Shown here piece after piece: positions 1-7,689 of a stretch of 32,568 nucleotides of DNA. The notes beneath the pieces are model-generated. The model had not been told where the DNA came from. It saw nothing but the letters and a program-made list of their open reading frames with translations, and did no database searches. The stretch's first letter is position 1. Each line of letters begins with the position of its first letter. The stretch spans positions 1-32,568 of the forward strand of contig JAFRFY010000006.1 of NCBI GenBank assembly GCA_017434085.1, in the 5' to 3' direction. The position numbers and the translations under genes are program-made. The DNA is from Clostridia bacterium. GTDB taxonomy: Bacteria; Bacillota; Clostridia; Christensenellales; Aristaeellaceae.

Positions 1-1
1 C

Positions 2-415
2 CGGCTCGACCACATCTACAGGGATACCGCGCTGGACGCGATCGTGTGCGATGTCAACCAGTTCCACGCGGTCAACGAAAAGTACGGGCGGCAGTTCTGC
101 GACCTCGTGCTGCGGAGCATCGGCATCGGCATACGGAAGCTCGCCCGCAGGACCGGCGGCATCGGCTGCCGACAGGGCGGGGATACCTTTCTGCTGTACT
201 GCCCGCACCAGGACGACTATGAACAGCTGCTGCGCGATTTCATGGACGACGTGCTCACCGTCGAGGACGCGGCCGACAAAATCCGCCTCCGGTTCGGCGT
301 GTTCAATGACGCCCGGCGGGAGGCGGATGTCGAGGGGCGGTTCATCCGCGCGAATATCGCCGCGGACAGGGTCAAGGACGACCCGCAGCAGGTGTGCGGG
401 TTCTACGGATTATAG
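2..415 (+). CDS. GGDEF-like domain protein, C-terminal part (5' end outside window)
   Basis: The reading frame is open from the window edge to a TAG at 413-415, so only the C-terminal ~137 residues are present. The segment reads as the core of a GGDEF (diguanylate cyclase) fold: a D-x-N-x-F-x-x-x-N-x-x-Y-G stretch matches the metal/GTP-binding region of the family, followed about 40 residues later by a signature loop reading G-G-D-T-F. The Glu of the canonical GGDEF is replaced by Thr, and that residue contributes to metal binding and catalysis, so the domain is more likely a degenerate sensor or regulatory GGDEF domain than an active cyclase (inference). It converges on the UPF0210 gene with only 16 bp between the stop codons and no visible terminator. 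The N-terminal sensory part cannot be judged. Confidence 0.72.
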   Translation, partial: RLDHIYRDTALDAIVCDVNQFHAVNEKYGRQFCDLVLRSIGIGIRKLARRTGGIGCRQGGDTFLLYCPHQDDYEQLLRDFMDDVLTVEDAADKIRLRFGVFNDARREADVEGRFIRANIAADRVKDDPQQVCGFYGL

Positions 416-431
416 GGCGAAGCCCGTCACA

Positions 432-1790
432 CTAATTCCTCAGCGAATGCAGCGGCGCGGGAATGCGGCCGCCGCGGCGGATGAAGGGCTCGGCGCTGAA
501 CGGGCGCACGGGGATGACGGGCGCGTGGCCCAGCAGCCCGCCGAATTCCACGCTGTCCCCCACCACCTTGCCGGGGGCGGGGATGACGCGCACGGCGGTG
601 GTCTTGTTGTTGACCATGCCGATGGCGGCCTCGTCGGCGATGATGGCGGCGATGGTCTCCGCGGGGGTATCTCCGGGGATGGCGATCATGTCCAGCCCCA
701 CGGAGCACACGCAGGTCATGGCCTCCAGCTTCTCCAGCGACAGCGCGCCCCGCTGGGCGGCCTGGATCATGCCGATGTCCTCACTGACGGGGATGAACGC
801 GCCGGACAGCCCGCCCACGTGGGAGGACGCCATCACGCCGCCCTTCTTCACCGCGTCATTCAATAGCGCCAGCGCCGCCGTGGTGCCGTGGGCGCCGCAG
901 ACCTCCAGGCCCATCTCCTCCAGTATCGCCGCCACCGAGTCGCCCACCGCCGGGGTGGGGGCCAGGGACAGATCCACGATGCCGAAGGGCACGCCCAGCC
1001 GGCGGCTGGCCTCGCGGGCCACCAGCTGGCCCACGCGGGTGATCTGGAAGGCCGTGCGCTTGATGGTCTCCGCCACCTCGTCAAAGGGCGCGTCCTTCAC
1101 CTTTTCAAGCGCTACCTTTACCACGCCGGGGCCTGAGACGCCCACGCTCACGGCGCAGTCGCCCTCGCCCGGGCCGTAAAACGCCCCCGCCGTGAAGGGG
1201 TTGTCCTCCACCGCGTTGCAGAACACCACCAGCTTCGCGCACCCCAGCCCGCCGTTGTCCGCCGTGGCAGCGGCGGTATTTTTGACCGCCTCGCCCATCA
1301 GATGCACGGCGTCCATGTTGATGCCCGCCCGGGTGGAGCCCACGTTGACCGATGAGCACAAAAAGTCCGTGACGGACAGCGCCTCCGGGATGGATTCGAT
1401 CAGCCGCCGGTCCGCCTCCGTCATGGCCTTGTGCACCAGCGCCGAGTAGCCGCCGATGAAGTCCACGCCGGTGGCCTTGGCGGCGTCGTCCAGCGCCTTC
1501 GCCACCTTCACGGGGTTTTTGATCGCGCCGGTGATCAGCGCCGCCGGGGTCACCGAGATGCGTTTGTTCACGATGGGCACGCCGATCTCCCGCTCGATGT
1601 CCCGGCCCACCTGCACCAGGCGCTCCGCCTGCCGGGTGATGCGGTCGTAGACGTTGGCGCACAGCTTCTTCTCGTCGTCCGTCACGCAGTTAAACAGCGA
1701 CACCCCCATGGTGATCGTGCGCACGTCCAGCTTCTGGTGGTCGATCATCTGCAGGGTCTCGAGGATCTCGGAGGTATTGATCATGTGCAT
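432..1790 (-). CDS. UPF0210 / PFL-like family protein
   Basis: A 452-residue protein matching the UPF0210 (DUF711) family in length and sequence, with the characteristic N-terminal stretch R-T-I-T-M-G-V-S-L and conserved glycine-rich segments; no signal peptide or membrane segment is seen. The family resembles a glycyl-radical enzyme fold without an established reaction, so no activity is assigned. The ATG at 1790 follows a GAGGAGG ribosome-binding site by about 9 nt; a second in-frame ATG lies two codons later. It is the last gene of a minus-strand operon, 14 nt behind an ACT-domain protein. This UPF0237(ACT)-UPF0210 pairing is widely conserved in Firmicutes and archaea, which suggests that the ACT protein regulates or partners it (established neighbourhood, inferred function). 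Confidence 0.88.
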   Translation of the reverse strand: MHMINTSEILETLQMIDHQKLDVRTITMGVSLFNCVTDDEKKLCANVYDRITRQAERLVQVGRDIEREIGVPIVNKRISVTPAALITGAIKNPVKVAKALDDAAKATGVDFIGGYSALVHKAMTEADRRLIESIPEALSVTDFLCSSVNVGSTRAGINMDAVHLMGEAVKNTAAATADNGGLGCAKLVVFCNAVEDNPFTAGAFYGPGEGDCAVSVGVSGPGVVKVALEKVKDAPFDEVAETIKRTAFQITRVGQLVAREASRRLGVPFGIVDLSLAPTPAVGDSVAAILEEMGLEVCGAHGTTAALALLNDAVKKGGVMASSHVGGLSGAFIPVSEDIGMIQAAQRGALSLEKLEAMTCVCSVGLDMIAIPGDTPAETIAAIIADEAAIGMVNNKTTAVRVIPAPGKVVGDSVEFGGLLGHAPVIPVRPFSAEPFIRRGGRIPAPLHSLRN

Positions 1791-1804
1791 GCGTCAATCC
1801 CTCC

Positions 1805-2086
1805 TCAAACCTGGTGCATCGCTTCAAAGATTTCGCTGCGCTGTATGCGGATCTGCACGCTGATGCGGTCGCTCAGGGCGTCCAGCTCGGTCTTGAGCGC
1901 GTCGAAGGAGCACGCCTCCGACGATATGTCCGCGATCAGTATCATGCTGAACAGCCCGGACACGATGGTCTGGGAGATGTCCAGTATGTTGGCGTCGTTT
2001 TCATACAGTATGCGGCTCACCTGCGCGATGATGCCCTTTTTGTCCGTGCCCAGCACGCTGATGACGGCTTTTTTCATTTCGTTCAT
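1805..2086 (-). CDS. ACT domain-containing protein (UPF0237 family)
   Basis: A 93-residue stand-alone ACT domain. The N-terminal half carries the family pattern of a beta strand (AVISVLG), a D-K-x-G-I turn, a helix and a second strand with N-I-L-D-I-S-Q-T, typical of UPF0237 proteins related to the GcvR-type regulators. ACT domains bind small ligands, usually amino acids, at dimer interfaces; the ligand here is unknown. The ATG at 2086 is chosen because TAGGAGG sits 7 nt upstream; an in-frame TTG two codons earlier would be too close to it. The TAG stop of the preceding metallo-hydrolase gene is part of this ribosome-binding site, so translation of the two is probably coupled. The gene is followed 14 nt later by UPF0210. 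Confidence 0.9.
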   Translation of the reverse strand: MNEMKKAVISVLGTDKKGIIAQVSRILYENDANILDISQTIVSGLFSMILIADISSEACSFDALKTELDALSDRISVQIRIQRSEIFEAMHQV

Positions 2087-2097
2087 GTACAAGCCTC

Positions 2098-2997
2098 CTA
2101 TTTCAGTTTAATGCGATTTGGCGCCTGGCGAAAGTCGCGGGTCTCGATGCCGTTCTCATGGCACCAGGCCTGGAGGTCCTTGGCGTCGTAGTCCTCCCCC
2201 GTCATCAGCCACTCCGGCCCGTCGGAGAAGATCAGCTTCGGGTGGAGCGCCTCGTAGAAGGCAATCGGCTGGCCCCAGTTGCCGTGGTGCCCGGCCTGCA
2301 CGTAATCGGCGTGAAGCTCGTCCGCGCCGTAGGTGTCCAGCAAGTACTGGCCGAGCTGCACGCCGCCCCGGCTGAGGTCGCCCAGGAACAGCACCGAATC
2401 CTCGCCGAAGCTGAACTTCATGACCAGCGAGCTGTCGTTGGGCCAGTCGTTGGACAGCTCCCGAACGTGCTCGTCGAACGCGCTGTACACCTTCACGTTC
2501 ACGCCGTCGATCTCCAGCGCGTCACCCGTGTGCAGCGTGACGATGTTGTCCGCGTCCGCCGTCTTCTCCAGAAAGGTCGAGAACGACTCCGGGGAATCCC
2601 AGTCGTGGGCGACCTGTATAAAGCTCTCCCAGTCCAGGGGGTTGACGTACACCGTGCCGATCCGGTCGCGGTATTCGTCCCACAGCTCGTTGAACGCGCC
2701 GATGTGGTCGACGTGATAGTGCGTCAGGAACCACACATCCACCGCGCCGCCGTTGGCCTTGATGACCTCCCGGACCGTATCGGCGTTGGCCGGATTGCCG
2801 CCGTCGATCAGCACCAGCTTGCCGTCAGCCTGATTCACCAGCGAATAGAACATGCCCTGTATGCCCGAGGCGTCCGGGTATTGCGTCAGCTCCCAGGTCC
2901 CCGGCCCCCCGTCCGCACGATCGCGCATGACGACGCCGTACAGCATCCCCGCGCACAGCAGCACGCACAGCAGCACAAGCAGCTTCCAATGCCGCAT
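2098..2997 (-). CDS. Exported or membrane-anchored metallo-beta-lactamase-fold hydrolase
   Basis: A 299-residue protein with a hydrophobic N-terminal segment (about residues 4-24), acting as an uncleaved anchor or signal peptide, followed by a metallo-beta-lactamase fold. The metal-binding motif H-Y-H-V-D-H lies at residues 93-98, followed by a strand ending in G-D-L-S and then A-G-H-H-G near residue 237. The arrangement is like the ComEC/Rec2-type MBL subgroup rather than true beta-lactamases; the substrate is unknown. The start ATG has a G-rich Shine-Dalgarno (GGGGGG) 5 nt upstream. It is the first gene of the operon with the ACT and UPF0210 genes, 11 nt before the ACT start, and is driven by the promoter at 3043-3071. 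Confidence 0.85.
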   Translation of the reverse strand: MRHWKLLVLLCVLLCAGMLYGVVMRDRADGGPGTWELTQYPDASGIQGMFYSLVNQADGKLVLIDGGNPANADTVREVIKANGGAVDVWFLTHYHVDHIGAFNELWDEYRDRIGTVYVNPLDWESFIQVAHDWDSPESFSTFLEKTADADNIVTLHTGDALEIDGVNVKVYSAFDEHVRELSNDWPNDSSLVMKFSFGEDSVLFLGDLSRGGVQLGQYLLDTYGADELHADYVQAGHHGNWGQPIAFYEALHPKLIFSDGPEWLMTGEDYDAKDLQAWCHENGIETRDFRQAPNRIKLK

Positions 2998-3042
2998 GTC
3001 GACCCCCCATTCGATTGTCCCTCCGGACGATTCACGTTTTTC

Positions 3043-3071
3043 ATTATATCTGTTCCGTTTCGGATTGTCAA
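3043..3071 (-). promoter_or_regulatory. Sigma-A promoter of the MBL-ACT-UPF0210 operon
   Basis: On the minus strand TTGACA (3066-3071) and TATAAT (3043-3048) are both perfect consensus hexamers separated by 17 bp. The promoter lies about 45 bp before the MBL start codon and is divergent from the rimM promoter 33 bp away. Confidence 0.88.
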
Positions 3072-3103
3072 TTCACGGCAGCGCGCTTTTCCGCAATCCC
3101 CAT

Positions 3104-3132
3104 TTGCTTTTTTCCCCGCGGGGCGCTATAAT
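3104..3132 (+). promoter_or_regulatory. Sigma-A promoter of rimM
   Basis: TTGCTT at 3104-3109, a 17 bp spacer and a perfect TATAAT at 3127-3132, 29 bp before the rimM ATG. The short leader leaves no room for a riboswitch. Confidence 0.82.
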
Positions 3133-3161
3133 GGGAGTATCATGACACATTGGAGGACGAC

Positions 3162-3686
3162 ATGCTTTCTGAATACCTGATGATCGGGGAAATCACGAAG
3201 CCCCAGGGGGTGCGGGGGGAGGTCAAGGTGCGGCCCTGCACCTGCGACCCGGACCGCTTTGACGGACTCAAAACGGTATACATCAAGAGGGGCGATGCCT
3301 ACGCGCCGGTGAAAATCGCCGTCAACCGCCTGAAGCCGGACGCGGTGTACATGAACGTGGAGGGCGTGGCGGACCGGGACGGGGCCGAGAAGCTGCGGGG
3401 CACGCTTCTGTACATCGACCGCGCCCACGCCGTTCAGCTCGACGAGGACACCACCTTCCTGTGCGACCTGTACGGCCTGCGCGGGCAGGTGAGCGACGGG
3501 CGCGACCTGGGCGAGCTCACCGACGTGATGCAGCCCGGCGGCAACGACGTTTACGTGTTCAAGGGCCCGCTCGGGGAGGTGCTGGTGCCCGCCCTCAAGA
3601 GCGTGGTGCTCTCGGTGGACCTCGAAAAGGGCGTGATGACGCTGGACGGTGTGCGCCTTGACGAGGTGGCGGTGTTTGAGGAATGA
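3162..3686 (+). CDS. rimM: Ribosome maturation factor RimM
   Basis: A 174-residue protein of normal length for RimM, the 16S rRNA processing factor that binds ribosomal protein S19 and assists maturation of the 30S head. The N-terminal RimM barrel begins with Y-L-M-I-G-E-I-T-K-P-Q-G-V-R-G-E-V-K-V, the diagnostic start of the family; the C-terminal PRC-barrel-like domain includes the D-L-x-G stretch and an L-V-P-A-L motif. The ATG at 3162 is preceded at 5 nt by GGAGG; a TTG four codons upstream overlaps that site and is rejected. The gene stands alone between its own promoter and a terminator, without the rpsP and trmD neighbours that usually accompany it. Confidence 0.95.
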   Translation: MLSEYLMIGEITKPQGVRGEVKVRPCTCDPDRFDGLKTVYIKRGDAYAPVKIAVNRLKPDAVYMNVEGVADRDGAEKLRGTLLYIDRAHAVQLDEDTTFLCDLYGLRGQVSDGRDLGELTDVMQPGGNDVYVFKGPLGEVLVPALKSVVLSVDLEKGVMTLDGVRLDEVAVFEE

Positions 3687-3700
3687 CAAACTGAAAAACC

Positions 3701-3737
3701 TAAAAAGCGACCTGCCGGTCTGACCGGCAGGTCGTTT
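3701..3737. terminator. Bidirectional intrinsic terminator between rimM and rpiB
   Basis: A perfect 11 bp stem (3709-3719 with 3723-3733) and a 3 nt loop lies between the two convergent stop codons. On the minus strand the stem is followed by two T runs, making a strong terminator for rpiB; on the plus strand only TTT follows, so it is weaker for rimM. Confidence 0.88.
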
Positions 3738-3749
3738 ATCGTCAGCCGC

Positions 3750-4199
3750 TCACAGCGTCTCCCCGTTCTCGATCGCGGTGATCATATCCACCCGCATCTG
3801 GTGGCGTCCCCCCAGGAAGCCGGTGGTCAGGAAGGTATCCACGATGGCCTCCGCCATCACGGGCCCGATCATGCGCGCGCCCATGGCGACGATGTTGGCG
3901 TTGTTGTGCTCCCTGGAAAGCTGGCAGCTCACGGGCTCGGAGCACAGCGCGCAGCGCACGCCCTTGACCTTGTTGGCGGCGATGGAGATGCCCAGCCCGG
4001 TGCCGCAGATCAGTATGCCGCGCTCGCAATCGCCGCTGACCACGGCGTCAGCCACCCTCTGGGCGAATATGGGATAGTGATTGCTGGCGGTGTCGTCGGT
4101 GCCGAAGTTGACCACCTCGTGGCCCTTGGCCGTCAGGTAGTCCGTCAGGTGCCGCTTGAGCTCCACGCCCACGTGGTCGTTGCCGATGGCGATTTTCAT
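3750..4199 (-). CDS. rpiB: Ribose-5-phosphate isomerase B
   Basis: A 149-residue RpiB/LacAB-family sugar-phosphate isomerase, interconverting ribose 5-phosphate and ribulose 5-phosphate in the non-oxidative pentose phosphate pathway. The N-terminal G-N-D-H phosphate/sugar-binding motif is at residues 6-9, the catalytic Cys65 sits in I-C-G-T-G-L-G-I-S-I, and the R-E-H-N-N-A-N stretch is at 96-102, as in the family. LacA/LacB or allose-6-phosphate isomerase are close relatives, but the lone gene and active-site layout favour RpiB. The ATG at 4199 has AAAGGAG 9 nt upstream; an in-frame GTG earlier overlaps that site. It follows the htrA-like gene by 22 bp, probably in one transcript, and ends at the terminator near 3720. 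Confidence 0.94.
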   Translation of the reverse strand: MKIAIGNDHVGVELKRHLTDYLTAKGHEVVNFGTDDTASNHYPIFAQRVADAVVSGDCERGILICGTGLGISIAANKVKGVRCALCSEPVSCQLSREHNNANIVAMGARMIGPVMAEAIVDTFLTTGFLGGRHQMRVDMITAIENGETL

Positions 4200-4221
4200 G
4201 GTGATGCCGCTCCTTTGCACA

Positions 4222-5343
4222 TTAATCCAGTATCTTGAGCTCCAGCTTGGCCTCCACCTCGATGTAGCCGGAGGTGAGGTTGCCGTCGGCGTCGTAGTTG
4301 TAGCGGTACAGCTTGAGGGTGATGGTGTCCCCGGCGCTGTACTTGTCGATGGCGGCGATGACGTCGCTTGCGGAGCGCACGCGCTTGTCGCCGATCTCGG
4401 TGATGACGTCGTTGACCTGTAAGCCGGCCTTCTCGGCGGGCGAATCGGGCTCCACGCTCATGATCTGCGCGCCGCAGGGCGGGAAGCGCTTCATGGCCTC
4501 GTCGGGGCCGTCGATGGAGGACACGGACACGCCCATGCGCGGGCGCACCACGTTGCCGTTGTCGATCAGCTGGTCGATGTACTCCTTCACGGCGCTGATG
4601 GGGATGCAGAAGCTCAGGCCCTCGAACACGTCGTAGTAGGTCAGGCCGATCTTGAGGGTGGGGATGCCCACCAGCTCGCCCTTGGCGTTCAGAAGCGCGC
4701 CGCCGGAGTTGCCGCTGTTGATGGGGGCGTCAGTCTGTATGACGTTGATGGAGCGGTGGAAGTTGCCGGCGTTGATGTCCTCGCGCTGCAGGCCTGAGAT
4801 GATGCCCGCGGTAACGGTGCCGAACAGCACCTCCTTGGAGGCGCCGGGGTTGCCGATGCAGATGGCCAGCTCGCCGATCTGCAGCGCGTCGGAATCGCCC
4901 AGCGGAATGGGCTCCGCGCCCTCGGGGGCGGCGTCCTCAAAGCGCAGCACGGCGATGTCGGTGCCGTCGTCGTAGCCCACCAGCTCCAGCTCCATCTCGG
5001 TGCCGTCCAGCCACAGCGCGGAGAACACGTCGGCGTCCTCGACGATGTGGTAGTTGGTCAGCATGTAGCCGCCCGTGCCGTCCTCGTCGGCGCGGATGTA
5101 GGTGGCGGAGCCGTAGAACCTGGGGTCCACGGAGGACTTGCGGGTCTCCGCGTCCCAGCTCTCCACCGAGCAGGTGATCTCCACGATCGCCGGGCGGCAG
5201 CGCGCCGCGATCTCCGGGATGGGGTTGGCGGAGGAATACACGATGTCATAGGTGGCGCTCTCCGCCGTGCACGGGATGCCGGTCAGCATCAGGAGCGCGG
5301 CGGCGATGGCAATGCCCTTGCGGAATGTCGTCTTGATGGTCAT
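4222..5343 (-). CDS. HtrA/DegP-like exported serine protease with PDZ domain
   Basis: A 373-residue trypsin-like serine protease of the HtrA family. Residues 1-27 form a signal peptide or anchor (positive start, hydrophobic core ending near A-E-S-A). The catalytic triad is visible: His99 in T-N-Y-H-I-V, Asp129 in G-T-D-I-A-V-L and Ser213 in G-N-S-G-G-A. A single PDZ domain spans about 268-360. Family members act outside the membrane in quality control of misfolded proteins. The final ~25 residues extend the PDZ with a short charged tail. AAGAGG lies 7 nt before the ATG. Promoter-like hexamers at 5373-5401 precede it, and rpiB follows by 22 bp, a pairing with no obvious functional logic. Confidence 0.93.
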   Translation of the reverse strand: MTIKTTFRKGIAIAAALLMLTGIPCTAESATYDIVYSSANPIPEIAARCRPAIVEITCSVESWDAETRKSSVDPRFYGSATYIRADEDGTGGYMLTNYHIVEDADVFSALWLDGTEMELELVGYDDGTDIAVLRFEDAAPEGAEPIPLGDSDALQIGELAICIGNPGASKEVLFGTVTAGIISGLQREDINAGNFHRSINVIQTDAPINSGNSGGALLNAKGELVGIPTLKIGLTYYDVFEGLSFCIPISAVKEYIDQLIDNGNVVRPRMGVSVSSIDGPDEAMKRFPPCGAQIMSVEPDSPAEKAGLQVNDVITEIGDKRVRSASDVIAAIDKYSAGDTITLKLYRYNYDADGNLTSGYIEVEAKLELKILD

Positions 5344-5372
5344 GGAAAAACCTCTTTTCCTAAGATATTCCT

Positions 5373-5401
5373 ATTATACATGATATCCCTTGGCAAACCA
5401 A
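5373..5401 (-). promoter_or_regulatory. Sigma-A promoter of the htrA-like gene and rpiB
   Basis: On the minus strand TTGGTT (5396-5401) and a perfect TATAAT (5373-5378) are separated by 17 bp, about 30 bp before the start codon. It lies just downstream of the histidine kinase stop codon (5435), and no terminator hairpin was seen in between, so some read-through from the kinase is possible. Confidence 0.72.
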
Positions 5402-5434
5402 GGCATAAACTGTGATGTTTTTCGTCCGGTTTGG

Positions 5435-6907
5435 TCATGTTCGCGTCACAATCCGGGGTTCCTCGTCGGCCACGGGCAGCGTGAAGTCGAAGGCGGTGTC
5501 GCCGGGGACGCTTTTAACGGTGATCTCGGAATCGTGCTGCCGCATGATGCGCTGGCAGATGGACAGCCCCAGCCCGGTGCCGCCGCCGGAGGTATGGGCC
5601 TTGTCGGCCTTGTAGAAACGCTCGAAGATGTAGGGCAGGTCGCTTTCCGCGATCACCGGGCCGTTGTTGCGGATGGACACCCGGATGTCCCTCCCCTCCC
5701 GCAGCGTGCGCACGGTCAGCACGCCGGTGCCGTCGTCGGGCATGAATTTGAGCGCGTTGTCGACGATGTTGGTGACCACCTGGCTGATGCGGTTGGCGTC
5801 GCCCATCACCGTGGCGCGGCCCTCCATGAGATCAGCCTCGACCCCGATATGCTTTTCATCGATGCGCCCCTCGAAGTTGATGAGCGTGCGCCTGATCAGC
5901 TCGTTTAGGTCAAAGGAAGCCAGCGTCAGCGGGAACTTGCCCGACTCCAGCCGGGACAGGTCCAGCAGGTCGCGCACCAGGTCCGTCAGCCGCGTGGTCT
6001 CGTCCATCACGATGCCCAGGTACTTGGGCATGTCCTCCGGGGGGATGGTGCCGTCCAGCATGGCCTGCACGTAGCCGCGCATGGAGGTCATGGGGCTGCG
6101 CAATTCGTGGGACACGTTGGCCACGAAGCTGCGGCGGGAGTCCTCCAGGCGGCTCAGCTCCGCCGCCATGCGGTTGATGGAATCCCCCAGCGCCTCCAGC
6201 TCGCCGCCGCAGTTGAGCTCCACGCGCCGGGTGAGGTCGCCCTTGGTAAACTCCGACACGGCGGAGTTGATCTCCCGGAGGGGCTTGATCTGGCTGTGGG
6301 CCAGAAAGAACGCCAGCACCGCGCCCACCAGCAGCGACAGTATCGCCTGGGGCAGTATCTGCCGGGCGATACTCAGAAGGCTGATCTGCAGCGACTTCGT
6401 GGGGATGTGCAAAAGCACCGCGCCCACCACCTGGTCGCCGCCGTAGCGCCAGGGCACGCCGATGGTGACGATCTGGTCCCCCAGCTCGGGAAACAGCCCG
6501 GTCACGCGGATCTCCTGCCCGGTCTGTATGGCGGAGAGCTGCTCCTTGACCGCGTCGGTGGCGATGGATTCCGAGGTGTTCCAGCTGCTGTCCAGGTACT
6601 GCACGATGCCGGAATCGTAGCTGACGATCCATATGTCCGCGTTGTAGCGCTGGTAGATGTCCCGTATCTTTTTTAATATGATGGGCTTCATCGTCAGGTT
6701 GCGCTGCACGTAGCTGAGCTCGGACAGGTTCGCCATGAAGTCCGCCACCTCGCGGGCCTGCAGACAGACCTCCCGCTCGTAGCTCTCCTGCGCCGCCTGC
6801 TGCCGCGCGGCCACCACCGCGCCGGAGAATATGATGATCGTGATCAGCAGCGCCGCCAGTATCACCGAATAGGTGCGCCACAACAGTCCGCCCTTCATAG
6901 GCCTCAC
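5435..6907 (-). CDS. Membrane sensor histidine kinase (PhoR/WalK-like)
   Basis: A 490-residue transmembrane histidine kinase. Two membrane segments (about 12-34 and 184-204) bracket a ~150-residue extracellular sensor domain; a HAMP linker follows (205-257), then the dimerization domain with the phospho-accepting His267 in S-H-E-L-R-S-P-M, and the ATPase domain with N-box N-I-V-D-N-A-L-K-F and G-box G-G-G-T-G-L-G-L-S-I. The GTG at 6907 overlaps the regulator stop codon (GTGA), the usual arrangement for a kinase behind its partner; an ATG at 6898 is an alternative. Domain order fits the PhoR/WalK group, but the signal cannot be read from the sequence; Pho-box-like repeats upstream of the operon hint at phosphate (inference). 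Confidence 0.92.
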   Translation of the reverse strand: MRPMKGGLLWRTYSVILAALLITIIIFSGAVVAARQQAAQESYEREVCLQAREVADFMANLSELSYVQRNLTMKPIILKKIRDIYQRYNADIWIVSYDSGIVQYLDSSWNTSESIATDAVKEQLSAIQTGQEIRVTGLFPELGDQIVTIGVPWRYGGDQVVGAVLLHIPTKSLQISLLSIARQILPQAILSLLVGAVLAFFLAHSQIKPLREINSAVSEFTKGDLTRRVELNCGGELEALGDSINRMAAELSRLEDSRRSFVANVSHELRSPMTSMRGYVQAMLDGTIPPEDMPKYLGIVMDETTRLTDLVRDLLDLSRLESGKFPLTLASFDLNELIRRTLINFEGRIDEKHIGVEADLMEGRATVMGDANRISQVVTNIVDNALKFMPDDGTGVLTVRTLREGRDIRVSIRNNGPVIAESDLPYIFERFYKADKAHTSGGGTGLGLSICQRIMRQHDSEITVKSVPGDTAFDFTLPVADEEPRIVTRT

Positions 6908-7596
6908 TTCACTTCAAATTTGTAGCCGACGCCCCAGACGGTCTTGATCTGCCAGCCCATGCGCTCGCCGCCCTCCAGCTTTTCGCGCAGGCGCTTGACG
7001 TGCACGTCCACCGTGCGGGAATCGCCGAAGTAGTCGTAGCCCCACACCTGCTCCAAAAGCTGCTCCCGGGTGAACACCTGGTTGGGATGGCTGGCCAGGA
7101 AGTACAGAAGCTCCAGCTCCTTGGGGGGCATTTCCAGCTCACGGTCCATGAAGGTCACGCTGTACTGGCTCAGGTTGACCGTCAGCCCCGGGAAGGACAG
7201 CGCCTTGCCGTCCGACGCCGCCTCCGGCTGCTGGAAGCGCCGCAGCACCGCCTTGATGCGTGCCACGAGCTCCTTCATGTCGAAGGGCTTTACGATGTAA
7301 TCGTCCGCGCCCAGCTCCAGGCCCAGCACCTTGTCGAAGGTCTCGTCCTTGGCGGTCAGCATGATGATGGGCACGTTGGAGGTCTTGCGCACCTCCCGGC
7401 ACACCTGCCAGCCGTCCATGCCCGGCAGCATCAGGTCAAGCAGTATCAGGTTCGGCTGGGTTTGCCTGAAGGCGTCCAGGGCCGTGTCGCCCCGGTCCGC
7501 CATGGCCACCTCAAAGCCCTCCTTCACCAGATAGAGGTTCACAAGCTGGCGGATGTTCGGGTCGTCGTCCACCAGCAGTATCTTCGCGTTCATCAT
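6904..7596 (-). CDS. OmpR/PhoB-family response regulator
   Basis: A 230-residue two-component regulator. The receiver domain has the acidic pair at residues 10-12 (V-D-D-D), the phospho-accepting Asp54 in L-L-D-L-M-L-P-G-M-D-G, Thr81 and Lys103 in K-P-F-D. The C-terminal winged helix (about 132-230) contains R-T-V-D-V-H-V-K-R-L-R, the OmpR/PhoB recognition-helix signature, and ends G-V-G-Y-K-F. A much longer frame upstream runs through promoter and repeat DNA and is rejected; the ATG at 7596 follows a GGGGGCGG stretch, with a second ATG directly after. It is the first gene of a two-gene operon with the kinase. The phased repeats in its promoter suggest autoregulation. Confidence 0.94.
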   Translation of the reverse strand: MMNAKILLVDDDPNIRQLVNLYLVKEGFEVAMADRGDTALDAFRQTQPNLILLDLMLPGMDGWQVCREVRKTSNVPIIMLTAKDETFDKVLGLELGADDYIVKPFDMKELVARIKAVLRRFQQPEAASDGKALSFPGLTVNLSQYSVTFMDRELEMPPKELELLYFLASHPNQVFTREQLLEQVWGYDYFGDSRTVDVHVKRLREKLEGGERMGWQIKTVWGVGYKFEVK

Positions 7597-7618
7597 ATTA
7601 CCGCCCCCTGTCGCACCG

Positions 7619-7681
7619 ATTATAACACAAAGCTGTGAACGCACTGTGAATAATGTGTAAGCGTTCTTTCCGACATTGTAA
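7619..7681 (-). promoter_or_regulatory. Regulator promoter with Pho-box-like TTMACA repeats
   Basis: On the minus strand an extended -10 (TG-T-TATAAT; hexamer 7619-7624) lies 22 bp before the regulator start, without a consensus -35. In its place are direct half-sites: TTCACA at 7634-7639 and 7645-7650, TTACAC at 7655-7660 and TTACAA at 7676-7681, spaced 11, 10 and 21 bp, i.e. on one helix face. This is the layout of Pho boxes bound by PhoB/PhoP-type regulators and of an activator-dependent promoter. The identification is from the pattern only. Confidence 0.6.
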
Positions 7682-7689
7682 GCGTTTGG

